From NCBI GenBank assembly GCA_022414725.1, contig CM039464.1:48989697-49053696 (forward strand): a stretch of 64,000 nucleotides of DNA, written 5' to 3'. A model generated the notes under the pieces. That model did no database searches. It was not told the DNA's origin and was given only the letters and a program-made list of their open reading frames with translations. A program made the position numbers and the translations under genes. Positions 10,901 through 20,700 of the stretch are shown here, in pieces. Source of the stretch: Microglena sp. YARC (lineage: Eukaryota; Chlorophyta; Chlorophyceae; Chlamydomonadales; Chlamydomonadaceae). Each line of letters starts with the position of its first letter. Position 1 is the first letter of the stretch.

Positions 10901-12789
10901 CTACTGCTCCTTCTAGCGATGACATGCCAAAGCAGACTGAGAAAGCTGCAAGGAGAGCCGCAAGAAAAGCTGCTGCTGCTGGGGATGGTGGAATTGCTGC
11001 TGCCCCTGTAGATGCTGCTACTGCTCCTGCTAGCAATGACATGCCAAAGCAGACTGAGAAAGCTGCAAGGAGGGCCGCAAGAAAAGCTGCTGCTGCTGGG
11101 GATGGTGGAATTGCTGCTGCCCCTGTAGATGCTGCTACTGCTCCTGCTAGCAATGTCATGCCAAAGCAGACTGAGAAAGCTGCAAGGAGAGCCGCAAGAA
11201 AAGGTACTGCTGCTGGGGATGGTGGAATTGCTGCTGCCCCTGTAGATGCTGCTACTGCTCCTGCTAGCATTGACATGCCAAAGCAGACTGAGAAAGCTGC
11301 AAGGAGAGCCGCAAGAAAAGCTGCTACTGCTGGGGATGGTGGAATTGCTGCTGCCCCTGTAGATGCTGCTCCTGCTCCTGCTAGCGATGACACGCCAAAG
11401 CAGACTGAGAAAGCTGCAAGGAGAGCCGCAAGAAAAGCTGCTGCTGCTGGGGATGGTGGAATTGCTGCTGCCCCTGTAGATGCTGCTACTGCTCCTGCTA
11501 GCAATGACATGCCAAAGCAGACTGAGAAAGCTGCAAGGAGAGCCGCAAGAAAAGCTGCTGCTGCTGGGGATGGTGGAATTGCTGCTGCCCCTGTAGATGC
11601 TGCTACTGCTCCTGCTAGCAATGACATGCCAAAGCAGACTAAGGAAGCTGCAAGGAGAGCCGCAAGAAATGCTGCTGCTGCTGGGGATGGTGGAATTGCT
11701 GCTGCCCCTGTAGATGCTGCTACTGCTCCTGCTAGCGATGACACGCCAAAGCAGACTGAGAAAGCTGCAAGGAGAGCCGCAAGAAATGCTGCTGCTGCTG
11801 GGGATGGTGGAATTGCTGCTGCCCCTGTAGATGCTGCTACTGCTCCTGCTAGCAATGACATGCCAAAGCAGACTGAGAAAGCTGCAAGGAGAGCCGCAAG
11901 AAAAGCTGCTGCTGCTGGGGATGGTGGAATTGCTGCTGCCCCTGTTGATGCTGCTACTGCTCCTGCTAGCAATGACATGCCAAAGCAGACTGAGAAAGCT
12001 GCAAGGAGAGCCGCAAGAAAAGCTGCTGCTGCTGCTGCTGATGGTGGTGGAATTGCTGCTGTCCCTGTGAATGCTGCTCCTGCTAGCAATGACACGCCAG
12101 AGAAGTCAGAGAAAACCGCAAGGAAAACCGCAAGGAGAGACGCAACAAATGCTGCTGCTGCTGGGGATGGTGTAGTAGCTGCTGCTCTTGCTAGCGATGA
12201 AATGCCAAAGCAGTCAAAAAAGGAGAAACGCAAGAATCAGGAGATTCGGCAAGAGGCTGCCCAAGGGACGGAGGGTCCGGTTGGTCAAGAGACCGGGCAG
12301 CAAGGAGAGGCAGGTGCAGTAGTGAGCAAGAAGCAGAAGCGAGGGGAGGCAGCTGCAGAAGTTGGCAAGGGGCAGAATTCTGAGGCATCCGGCAATGAGC
12401 CAGGGCATGTGGAGATGCATGGAGGAGAGGAGATGCCAAAGCAGTCCAAGATAAGTGCAAAGAGAAAGACAGTAAATGCTGCTGCTGCTGGGGATGGGGA
12501 TGGTGGAATTGTTGCTTCTCCTGTGGATGCAGCTGCATCTGCTGCTGCTGCTACTCCTGCTAAATGGGACGCTCTAAAGCAGTTGAGGAAGGAGAACCGC
12601 ACGAATCAGAAGGCTCAGCAAGGGAGCAAGGGGAAGACCGGACATGGTAGGGGGCAGCAGGAGAAGGTAGGCACAGGAGGAGGCATTGGCAAGAGGCAGA
12701 AGCTCAAGACAACCAGCGATGGTCTAGATGGGCAATGGCAGCAGCAGCCTAGTCTGAGAGAACTGATGGGTTTGCGTAGCCCCATGTAG
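1009..12789 (+). CDS. Gene A: unrecognised coiled-coil / Ala-Lys-rich repeat protein (5' partial)
   Basis: I do not recognise this gene. Proposed exons: 1009-1127, 4081-4378 and 8802-12789 (stop TAG 12787-12789). Phases agree: the first ends in phase 2, the second starts with one base completing a codon and ends in phase 0, the third is open from its first base. The 5' end lies outside the window or in the repeats at 1-1000. Exon a1 is charged and helix-prone (DDEERVNKLNVQLEEALAHV); a2 ends in a basic stretch (NDPKRSRTAAV); a3 is mostly low-complexity Lys/Arg/Ala repeats, suggesting a nuclear or nucleic-acid-associated protein (inference only). A one-base frameshift at an A9 run breaks a3. 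Additional small exons between 4378 and 8802 cannot be excluded, and linkage of the three exons rests on strand, order and phase. Confidence 0.55.
1128..1970 (+). repeat. Donor-side exon echoes of a1 fused to a transposon end
   Basis: About six units follow the real donor, at roughly 1253, 1377, 1516, 1633, 1758 and 1897. Each joins a degenerate copy of the a1 3' end (GCTCTGGCGCATGTGGTGAG), a donor-like GTRAGTTCTTGG, and the left end of the CAG-type MITE (CTTTTCAGCTACGAGCAGC). The unit is therefore a chimera of exon, donor and mobile-element terminus amplified together. Confidence 0.8.
1915..2110. mobile_element. CAG-type hAT-like MITE, old copy
   Basis: Left end CTTTTCAGCTACGAGCACC and right end with AGAAGCTGCTAAAAGG are the inverted ends of the family. 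The interior (CTAATCGGCCAAAG, GTCCAGAACTGCTGAAA) matches the dated copy at 54260-54430. Ends are degraded, so the limits are approximate. Confidence 0.6.
2240..4080 (+). repeat. Acceptor-side exon echoes of gene A exon a2 (about 10 copies)
   Basis: A ~160-bp unit repeats with junction ATGCTTGCAG|AAAGGACGTTG at about 2258, 2406, 2576, 2738, 2911, 3270, 3430, 3590, 3750 and 3911, before the real exon at 4081. Each copy holds ~100 bp of exon-like sequence (ATCCAGATGAAGAATTCC) and ~60 bp of intron end. Copies differ by point changes and small indels, some with stops, so they are duplicated splice junctions, not extra exons. Confidence 0.9.
2931..3123. mobile_element. hAT-like MITE with perfect 8-bp target duplication
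   Basis: 193-bp insertion with ends CAGGGTAC...GTACCCTG, flanked by GTTGCAGT at 2923-2930 and 3124-3131. It interrupts one a2 echo; neighbouring echoes show the uninterrupted site (GACGTTGCAGTAAGG). CAGGG termini and an 8-bp duplication are hAT hallmarks. Internal GC-rich palindromes (AGCGTGCGC / GCGCACGCT) could form hairpins. No coding capacity. Confidence 0.88.
4081..4378 (+). CDS. Gene A exon a2
   Basis: Acceptor ATGCTTGCAG ends at 4080 and donor GTAAGT starts at 4379. It encodes about 99 residues starting KDIVERKKHVLNAHPDEEF and ending KCPPNPFFPNDPKRSRTAAV. The N-terminal third continues the charged helical character of a1; the rest is Ser/Ala/Pro-rich with a basic end. No family recognised. 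Echoes flank it on both sides. Confidence 0.68.
4379..6152 (+). repeat. Donor-side exon echoes of a2 and derived 16-bp minisatellite
   Basis: Degenerate copies of the a2 end plus donor (CCCTCCTAACCCGTTCT ... GGCAGCTGTGGTAAGT) occur at about 4738, 5208, 5690, 5905 and 6055. Between 5262 and 5565 the core GCCAGCTGTGATGAGT is amplified about 19 times as a 16-bp minisatellite. A (GACA)n tract lies at about 4950-4995 and a GGTGGG-rich tract at 5040-5180. Two transposon-end fragments (GGGAGCTGCCTAGAAGCTGC type) are embedded near 5630 and 5840. Confidence 0.82.
4600..4710 (-). repeat. Dispersed element family (copies near 23100 and 43060)
   Basis: Reverse complement of a ~95-bp element containing GAGTAGCTGCTTGG, CTCAAGCCTGATTTCAGGAT and TAGCCATCGCATGGCGAAG. 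Copies: here (minus), 23095-23190 (plus), 43055-43150 (plus). Partly self-complementary. No class assigned. Confidence 0.6.
6155..7191. mobile_element. TIR DNA transposon, TA target site (copy 1, 1037 bp)
   Basis: Left end TCTCCATAGGTGCCGAAGTC and right end reverse complement TCTACACAAGTGCCTAAGTC form imperfect ~20-bp inverted ends, flanked by TA (6153-6154 and 7192-7193). The neighbouring echo at about 5770-5790 shows the empty site as GTGGTAGGTTTCAGGCGCAC, with one TA. A TA duplication suggests the Tc1/mariner superfamily. Open frames inside are not conserved with copy 2 (59136-60180), so the element looks non-autonomous or dead. Confidence 0.85.
7194..8801 (+). repeat. Intronic repeats before gene A exon a3
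   Basis: Transposon-end fragments lie at 7200-7290 and 7330-7400. 7480-7780 is T-rich with short inverted GTGCTACTCGTAGCA motifs and no gene. About three ~190-bp units with poly-G runs and CCCACCCAGAAACA motifs fill 7870-8440. A CCCCTGCTCCCTAAA array fills 8565-8750, followed by short CCCTAAA telomere-like repeats to 8797. Confidence 0.75.
8802..12789 (+). CDS. Gene A exon a3: Lys/Arg/Ala-rich repeat C-terminus
   Basis: Acceptor CTACCACAG ends at 8801 and the frame is open from 8802. Order: a unique segment (MDADTPWSSEYCAQVEPDQV); an Ala/Thr/Glu-rich segment (ATAENTAEATAV repeats); a basic Lys/Glu/Gly segment (VVSKKQKRREAGTEVGKEQ); degenerate then fifteen near-perfect 39-residue repeats; a second copy of the basic segment (VVSKKQKRGEAAAEVGKGQ, ASGNEPGHVEMHGGEE); and a tail ending PSLRELMGLRSPM. 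The frame shifts by one at an A9 run (9317-9325): before it the Ala/Thr/Glu pattern is in one frame, after it the same pattern continues in the next. Likely an indel in the homopolymer (sequencing error or polymorphism). Likely nuclear and disordered; function unknown. Confidence 0.72.
10351..12102 (+). repeat. 117-bp coding tandem repeat (15 x 39 residues)
   Basis: Fifteen copies of a 117-bp unit encode KQTEKAARRAARKAAAAGDG followed by GIAAAPVDAATAPASNDMP. Copy 2 lacks three residues; the last is altered (AAAAAADGGG). Each unit pairs a basic AARRAARK helix with an acidic/Ala/Pro linker. Three to four more degenerate copies precede it from about 9985. Copies are nearly identical, implying recent expansion or conversion. 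Confidence 0.92.
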
Positions 12790-13239
12790 TCTTGAATTTA
12801 GTAGGCTGCTTACTTCGATCACCTGACCTGCTCACAGGTTGCAGGCAGAGAGACACAGCTATTATAAGCGGCTCATACACCACTTGGGCACAGAAAGCAA
12901 TCACATAGGGGTACTGGTTTGGAATTTATTCTTTCTCAGGTTAAGCATGGCAACTTCCAGCCGGCTCCATCGTCCAGCCACTGGATCAAGCCAAACGTTT
13001 TCAGCTGCATTGGAATGCCTGTCGCGTCAGCTTTCAGATGCACTAGCTGGCTTCAGGATTGTTCAAGGATTGGATACAGGAGCTGCTTAGAAGCTGGTAT
13101 GCGTGGTCAAAAGGCAGTATCAAGTATGGCATAAGTAAATGTATCCGTAAACAAATCAACAGTACGCCTTATTACAAGGTGTGAGGTTGAGGGGGGCAGC
13201 CCGTTTGCTTGCACTGGGGCCGATAAATGCATTTCTATC
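12790..13239. other. Downstream of gene A, no gene seen
   Basis: Presumed 3' UTR and intergenic DNA. Contains a transposon-end fragment near 13075-13110 and a copy of the dispersed GGTGTGAGGTTGAGGGGG element at about 13160-13230 (others at 34140, 57160 in reverse, 57915, 60500, 61715). Confidence 0.5.
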
Positions 13240-13480
13240 CCGACCCTATCCCCGATCCGGACTCGGAGTGGGTCAATGGTAGAGTATCCGACCTTGATCG
13301 AAGGAGATGCCGGGTTCGAACCCCGTCGGGAGCGTTTCGGTTCTCACGGTGGCCGTCAACCGTATGAAACGTGACTGGTTCTAGCCTCGTTGCCAACCTC
13401 GAGCAAGGTGAGCTTACGAACCGGTGTCGATAAAACCACGTCCTTAGTAGGGTCAACTGTCCCCGGCAGTGTGACTTACT
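13240..13480 (+). repeat. tRNA-related SINE candidate
   Basis: TGGGTCAATGG (about 13269) fits an RNA polymerase III A box, and GCCGGGTTCGAACCCCG (about 13309-13325) contains a consensus B box and T-arm. The 5' part cannot pair with the 3' part as a full acceptor stem, so it is not a normal tRNA gene. About 140 bp of unrelated body follow, as in tRNA-derived SINEs. Only one copy is in the window. Confidence 0.55.
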
Positions 13481-13539
13481 TAGATGTTCTAATTTTCAAT
13501 TTTCTATTTTCTATCCTAACCCTGTAGACGTTACCCCCC

Positions 13540-13980
13540 TCTACTCATAGCCTAAAAAAGAAACAGTTGCTTGGATTTAGGTTCCAGTCATCCTAGGTAG
13601 GGGGAAAGGAGCTGGCTAGAAGCTGCAACACATCGCCTTCAAATAAACAGTGGCTTGGATTTAGGTTCCAGCCATCCTAAGGAAAAGTAGCTGGCTAGAA
13701 GCTGCTACACATAGCCTTAAAAAGAAACAGTGGCTTGGATTTAGGCACCAGCCAACCTAGGGGGAAAGGAGCTGGCTAGAAGCTGCTTCACATAGCCTAA
13801 AAAAGAAACAGTGGCTTGGATTTAGGTTCCAGCCATCCTAAGGTTCGGTAGCTGGCTAGAAGCTGCCACACGTAGCCTAAAAAAGAAACATATCTTTTGT
13901 TTAGGTTCCATCCATCCATCCTAGGGGGAAAGGAGCTGGTTAGAAGCTGCTACACGTAGCCCCAAACATTAGTATTAGCT
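13540..13980. repeat. Tandem transposon-end array (~75-110 bp units)
   Basis: About six units containing GGAGCTGGCTAGAAGCTGC, CATAGCCTAAAAAAGAAACA and GCTTGGATTTAGGTTCCAG. These are derived from the right end of the CAG-type MITE plus neighbouring DNA. Confidence 0.75.
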
Positions 13981-15470
13981 TGGATTTGGGTTCCAGCTAG
14001 CCATTGAAATTGAAATTGAAATTGTTACATCCGTGTAATACCGTTACTCACAGGACGTGAAGTTAAGGACACCATAGCGTAAGCCGGAGCTAGCTATAGT
14101 CACCGTTCCAGCTAGCCACTGCACTAAGCCAGCCTCTGAGCCAGCCACAGGTCTGAGCCCACGTTTTCAGTGATGCTGGAAAGGTGGTTGTGTCAGCTTC
14201 CCGGGGAAATAGGCGCACCAGGTGGCAATTTTTCAGGATGCTGAAAAAGTATAGTCTATAGGCACTGTGGTCTATAGGCGCACCAGGTGGCAATATATTA
14301 GGATGCTGGGAAGGTGGTTATGTCAGCTTACTGAGGAAATAAGCTCACCATGTGGCTGTAGTGTGGGCTCGATTTATTGATTGGATTGGATTATTACATG
14401 ATTTTTCAGCCAACCCTGGGCTGCTCGCCGTCTTCCAATTCCAAGCCCCCTTGTGCGATACATATAGTGGCTTGGTTTGTTTTCATGGTGTATCAGCCTT
14501 CGCTCTGTCTTCAACTTGGTTGCATATTTTCAGCCAGCAATTTGGCTGCTCGCCGTCTTTGGCAGTGAAACATGGAACCCAGGAAAATGTAAACGCAGAC
14601 AAAAGGTTGTTACGTTTTTAACGGCCTTCTTCCTTCAGGCTGGTCACCGTCTGCGGGGCTGAATGTGTGTAGTACAAGCACTACTGCACACACTCCTGAG
14701 TACAGAATGTAATCACGAGGGTGTAGGCAGGTTCAAGGCATGTCCAGGTACAAACGCTATGCCCTGCCAAGACCAAAACGAAAAGCAGGGGGAACTCAAA
14801 TGCTTTTAGCGCAGAGTTTACTAAGAAGAAGTATTGTTACAAGGTTCGATAATGATAGCGCAGAGTATACCAAGAGTAAGGAGTATTGCAAAGCTCTATA
14901 CTGAAAGCGCACGGTTTACTAACAAGAGGTATTGCTAGCAGGTTCTACACGTATAGCTCAGAGTTTCCTAACAAATGGCTGTTGTACATAACTGTCACAA
15001 GGTTATATTCGCCAGCATTATATATTAGTAGGATATGGAAATGCTCTCTTCCTCGAATCCTCGAATTCAGCGTTTTCTAATTTTCCTTTTTAAGGCTTCT
15101 TAGTCTTAGTTACTTATTACATTATATGAAATCATACGCTAAACTAAGCTGGCTTATAAATCTTTAGCTGCTAATCATAGACAATCAAACCTGATATATA
15201 TTAGTAAGATATTAGCATACAACCGGCATGGTAACTGGACTCTAGGTGTGATGTAAGCCCGTCCATCGCATACTTACGAGGCAGTTCCCATAATACCCAC
15301 TGGGCACGTCCTTAGAGGTCATTCTGTGACAATTCTTGGATGTTCAAATTTCCATTTTTTAAGGATATCAGCGTCTACCTGTCTGCATAACACAGAGTTT
15401 AATACATTAGTTGAGATTGGCAAGTCATTGAAGCTTGGTTGATTACTCTTGGAGTGTAACATGTGTCCTT
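13981..15470. other. Intergenic repeats, no gene seen
   Basis: Includes two direct copies of AGGCGCACCAGGTGGCAAT (14209, 14277), four fragments of a dispersed element ending GGCTGCTCGCCGTCTT (14400-14660; others at 17870, 19010, 36800, 40600, 43300), and a degenerate ~65-bp array with AGCGCAGAGTTTACTAA (14805-14980). The rest shows nothing recognisable. Confidence 0.5.
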
Positions 15471-15586
15471 ATTACATTACATTACATTACATTACATTAC
15501 ATTACATTACATTACATTACATTACATTACATTACATTACATTACATTACATTACATTACATTACATTACATTACATTACATTACA
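15466..15586. repeat. (ATTAC)n microsatellite
   Basis: About 23 uninterrupted ATTAC units. The downstream sequence (AGACTCTGTGCTTTAAAC, AAAGCA) recurs at 58478-58560, also beside an ATTACA-rich stretch, so the array may be the tail of a dispersed element. Confidence 0.9.
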
Positions 15587-15914
15587 TGTTAAAGTCTACT
15601 TGACACCGCGAGGGTGTATGAGACTCTGTGCTTTAAACAAAAAGAAAAAGCACCCACAAAGCAAAAATGGAGTGCTGTCCTTATTATGGAGCATACTCAA
15701 ATTGGTAGCTCCCTTGCTCCAAGAACATTCGGAAAATGAAAGGTTTAATGCCGTCTCCTTGGTTATCACCAAGTTTCCTGGGGTTCACTGTACTTATAGG
15801 CCGCCAGTCAATGTCTGTTATTATAGAGATACCGTCATCATTTTTTCCTAATTCAATCTTGGTCACTATAGTCTGGTCATCCAGGAGAATATCTGGGAAA
15901 TGGCATATAAGTAA

Positions 15915-16742
15915 GGGTGGATTCCCATTGGGGCAGGATGGGTCTGGATGGGTCGTTAAGTACGGATGACCGACGACCCATCCAGTGTTTACCTTCCCAT
16001 AGGGGTTTTGGATGGTTCGTATTTGTACGGATGTACTGACGAAATACCCATCCAGACGACCCATCCAAAAGCCAAAATCCATCCAGGCCCTCGACCGAGG
16101 TGTGGGTTGGATGGCTCTGGATGGGTCGCAAAATATCCGGCTCCTTCCGGCACAGTCCGGCATTGATCCGGCGACGGTCGCGCAACTGACGCGTATTGCT
16201 TTCTTCAACCGACCTGCTAGTTTCATTAGCCAGGAGTTTCCGAACTTTTGGATCACAGATCATCTTCGAGCAAGACAGAATCTGGGATATTCTAACAATT
16301 TCTTCTCCCCTTCTTCATTCTACTTTTCTTTTTCGTCTTTCATCGCTCTGCAACATGGCGACGGAAGGCTTGTGGGATTATGCCACCGATGCCGAATTGG
16401 ACGTCGAACTCGCTCAATACAAGACTGCAGCTGCGGTCTTGAGAAGAGGAATAGATGGATCTAGGATGGATCAGCGCAAGAAATTGAACTGTCAACGATC
16501 GATCCGTCTTTTCTTGCGACTATTGATTGAGAGTACCTGCGAAGGTTCCCGGTGGTACATGCGTGTATTGCTGCACCCTTCCAGTCGCTTGCAATGGGAG
16601 TGCGTTTTGGATGGGTGGCCGTGTACGGATGCACGAACCATCCAAAGAGCTCAACGACCCATCCAAAGGGCCCAACCGACAAATACCGACCCATCCAGTA
16701 CTACAACCGACTTTACCCATCCAGTCCAATGGGAATCCACCC
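15915..16742. mobile_element. PIF/Harbinger-like TIR element with TAA target duplication
   Basis: 828-bp element with inverted ends GGGTGGATTCCCATTGG / CCAATGGGAATCCACCC, flanked by TAA at 15912-15914 and 16743-16745. GGG-type ends and a 3-bp TWA duplication fit PIF/Harbinger. Both subterminal regions are rich in ACCCATCCA / TGGATGGGT motifs (about ten), as expected of transposase-binding sites. A central frame starting MATEGLWDYATDAELDVELA (about 16355) has no recognised domain and may be captured host sequence. Confidence 0.8.
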
Positions 16743-16745
16743 TAA

Positions 16746-17337
16746 TATAACACCTGATATTTGAATGCATCTTAGTTATCCATGGCAACATTAGTTATCC
16801 ATGGCAACATTGTTTGTTGCTATCTTTGGTTGCCACTCCCAGGGGCAGCCCCCGTGTTTTAGGATTGGTCCTCCGTTTCGGTACTCTGGCATGAGTTGGC
16901 AACGGGGGTGCGGGATGGCAAGTGGAGGTACCGGTCCCCTGGTACCGGTCACTTGCAGGTCTCCCTTCTCTGCCTGCCAGGCTGGGCTGGGCCTGGGCAG
17001 CTGTTCCCGTCCTACAAAACGAAATTCAAAATTCCGAGAATTGAAATTCGAAAGTAAAATTCCTCACGATTCTTTCATTCCCGCTTCAAACAGTAGCGAC
17101 GTGTCTCCTGGCTCTGGTGCATTCGCTTCAACACATGCAGGAATTGTTTCGCTGCTTTGTGTTTGACTTGCTTCACTACCTGTTCGATTCATCCTGACCG
17201 CTGCTGGGTAGAAATTCGTGTATCTGCGTCGATCGCAATCGCGCTAGTCCTTGCTGCGTGTCCCCCGAAATTTACTCCAGCTGTGTCACCTCTGTCTGTA
17301 AGTGTGTTGTTGCAGCGCGTCCATCGTGGTATTCGGC
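16746..17337 (+). promoter_or_regulatory. Presumed promoter and 5' UTR of TLK
   Basis: Non-repetitive DNA before the kinase start codon. Contains a direct duplication of GTTATCCATGGCAACATT (about 16776-16812), two close GGTACCGGTC copies (about 16925-16950), and no TATA box at a convincing position. Limits are by inference from flanking features. Confidence 0.4.
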
Positions 17338-17713
17338 ATGCTCTCAGCCTCTCGAGATGATGCATCAGCCTTCCCACCTCAGCTGTCTGGAGCTAAAAAC
17401 ACCGAAGCCGCTAGAATTGCTCTGCTCGAGAAGCGAATCACGGGACAAGCACCCGACAAAGTAGCCGTTGGTAAGCACCACCAGCCGGAATGCGCTCACG
17501 CTAGCGATCCATCCCTAGGCCCTTCTCCGGGCACCAGCAACGATGGCGAGCCAGCTTTATCAAAGCGGAGGAAGGTCTCAGATTCCGTCTCGCCTTCTGA
17601 AGTGGGTCGAGATGCGGGCAGAGGAGCAGAACTGCTGGTAACGATTCCTGAGGCAGATGATAGCAGCCAGGCTGCAGAGGCTCTCTGTGCTCAGGGGAGC
17701 TTGTCTAACCAAG
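17338..17713 (+). CDS. TLK exon 1
   Basis: Start codon and residues 1-125. Contains the family-like [14 protein letters not shown] motif (24-37) and nuclear signal SKRRKVSD. Donor GTATGC at 17714, phase 1. Confidence 0.85.
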
Positions 17714-20700
17714 GTATGCCCATTACGTACTTTTATGCGTTACTATTCCCTAGGCAGAGGATATCAGCCAGGGTGCTGAGGCTGGCAGTGCATAGGGGTA
17801 CTTGTCTTGCTAAGCTGTGCCTACTCGTCATTTCATTTGTTTTGATTACATGGTCTACCAGCCTCCAGGCTGCTCACCGTCTCAAGGCTTTATTGTAGGA
17901 GGGGCAACGCCATTCGAACTGATTCCTCTGGGTCGCTGGTTTGTGTTGGGAGACCCACCTCCTGGGGTGAAAGTCCTTTCACAACTAAAAAATAGGCCGA
18001 GTGATAATGGGGAATTCTTCCGAAACGCAATGAAATGCGATAATGTGCATGTCATGAAACGAGGACGCACGAGTTAGGTGCATTGTAAACAAACGGGATT
18101 ATGGCACGTCAGGCAGAGTGAATATGGAAACAGTGTCACAAGTCAAGTCATGTCAAGTTAAGTCAAGTCAAATCAAGTCAAGTCAAGTCGATGCCAAGTC
18201 GATTTTTCTTGACTCGAGTAGAGTCTCTTTTGGAGCCTTGACTTGACTTTGCCAATGACACAGGGCACTAGGCATTGGCATTATGGTATGGGCACATCAA
18301 TCACTCAATCACATGCCTGTGCCTACTTGACTTGGCCAATGACGTAGGGCTCTAGGCATTGGCATTATGGTTTGTTTTGAAATATTCTGTTTTGAAAGAA
18401 GTCCACCCCAGGAAGAGGGACTATGTACAGTGTACACACGTAACATGTGTTTTCTTCCCGTCTGACCTAGGTGTAACGAACGTACACTAACTTCCACACG
18501 TAACATGTTCCCCCCCCCGTCTGACCTAAGTGCGACGAACGTACACAAACGTAAACACATAACATGTTATTTTCTTCCCTTATGACCTAGGTTTGACGAA
18601 CAAAAGGAAAAGGAATGGGCCAAAGCGAGCCGCCAATGCTACTGCAGTCGCTGCTCCAGCCGAGGGATCACCAGGTTGGTGTGTGTTTGTTTGTGTGTGT
18701 GGGGGGGGGTGCGTGTGTGTTGGGGGGTGGGGTGTGTGTGGTGTGCGTGTGTGTGTGTTTTGGGTGTGTGTGGGGGGGGTGCGAGTGTGTGTGGGGGTGG
18801 GGGTGCGTGTGTGTGTGGAGGGGGGGTAACAAATAGCTTCTTTCCGGGCAGTGAGTATAAGGGATCGAAGGTGAAATTTCCGCAAAGAGAAATCTACAGT
18901 AAGAGGAGAGGAGCGAAAGGGACGCATGATCACAGAAAACAAATTTGCTTCAGCTGAGAATTTGAATTTGAATTTGAATTTGAATTGTTACTTTTTTCCC
19001 CAGCCAACTCTGGGCTGCGCACTGTCTTCCAACTCGTAGTCCCCCCCCTGCGAAACCCTAAGGCACTGGGGGTGGGCTAGAAATTGAATACATCAATTAT
19101 AGACAAACTATCACCTTTACTGATACATTTCTGTGCCAAACTGCAAGTGGTGATGAAAACTAGCCTCAGGCCCCAGCTTCAGACCCGGTCCTCCTCCTTT
19201 TCCTCCATTTCCTCCTCCTCACCCTCATCACCCTCACCACCCTCATCATAATCACCCTCCTCCTCCTCCTCCTCCTCTTCATCACCTTCACTACCCTCAT
19301 CATCATCACCCATCTCCTCCTCCTCCTCACTCTCATCGTTAATGTGCGAAACTGCAGGTGGTGATGAGAACCAACCTCCGGAGAACCACTCATCATGACC
19401 CTCCTCCACCTCCTCCTCATCATCACCCTCACCCTCATCATCATTATGACCCTCCTCCTCCTCATTACCTTCATCATCCTCCTCACCCTCCTCCTCCTTC
19501 TGCTCCTCACCCTCATCATTTATGTGCAACACTGCAGGTGGTGATGAGAACCATCCCCCTGCCCCTGCTCAGACCCCGGTGCGCAACCTCTTTGGAGGGG
19601 GGGCCACGCCCAAGCACCAGAGGACTGCCCCCCTCTCAGCCGGCGGCAAGGGACCCTCTCCCGGCGCTGCACACCGGGGCCAGACAAAACTCAGCACTTT
19701 CTACCCTCAACTTGACAGTTGCAGTCGAGACTCGGGCGGGATTGACTTCCGAGCTGCTATGGCTACGGCCGCTGCGGCAAATGCATCGGCGCCTGCAAGC
19801 AGACCTTTCCACGCAGGGGGGGTAGCTCCGACAGGTAAGTCTAGGCACTTAGCTGGTCAGCACTTGGATGGTCAGCACTTAGCTGGTCAGCACTTGGATG
19901 GTCAGCACTTAGCTGGTCAGCACTTAGCTGGTCAGCACTTCTTTTTATAAACCATCTAACCCCTAAACCTAAACCCTAAAGCCACCTAGACCCTAAACCA
20001 CCCAATCCACCTAAACCTAACCCGCCTAGATCCAGCTAAGTGCTGACCAGCTTAGTGCTGACCAGCTAAGTGCTGACCAGCTAAGTGCTGACCATCCAAG
20101 TGCGGGCCAGCTAAGTGCTGACCATCCAAGTGCTGACCATCCAAGTGCTGACCAGCTAAGTGCTGACCAGCAAAGTGCTGACCAGCTAAGTGCTGACCAG
20201 CTAGGTGACCAGCTAAGTGCTGACCAGCTAAGTGACCAGCTAAGTGCTGACCAGCTAAGTGACCAGCTAAGTGACCAGCTAAGTGCTGACCAGCTAAGTG
20301 ACCAGCTAAGCGACCAGCTAACTGCTGACCAGCTAAGTGACCAGCTAAGTGCTGACCAGCTAAGTGACCACCTAAACCTAACCCGCCTAGATCCAGCTAA
20401 GTGCTGACCAGCTTCCCCCTACTGCTCCGACAGACGATAACAAGGATGTGGAGGGGAGCAGCGCTGCGTTGGCCCATGAGCTGCAAATGCAGTTAGAGGC
20501 CAAGGACAGGGAGCTAAGCAGGCTGGAGGAGGCTAGCAGGCAGCAGTCCAAGGCGATGCAAGAACGGCTGGAAATGCTAGGCCTTGAGAGTAGTGATCTA
20601 CGACAAGCGCTAGACAGCACTGTGCAACAGCTGCAGGAGCTCCGTCAGGCCAATGAGGATCATGATTCTAAAATGAGGTCAGGGATGCAGGGCAGGTGTA

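Noticed and set aside
10074..12233. 719-codon open frame on the minus strand across the gene A repeats
   Set aside because: It is the reverse reading of a 117-bp coding repeat (multiple of three), hydrophobic and without motifs; the plus frame has the exon context and unique ends.
13262..13335. Functional tRNA gene
   Set aside because: A and B boxes fit, but the 5' and 3' ends do not pair as an acceptor stem, and a SINE-like body follows.
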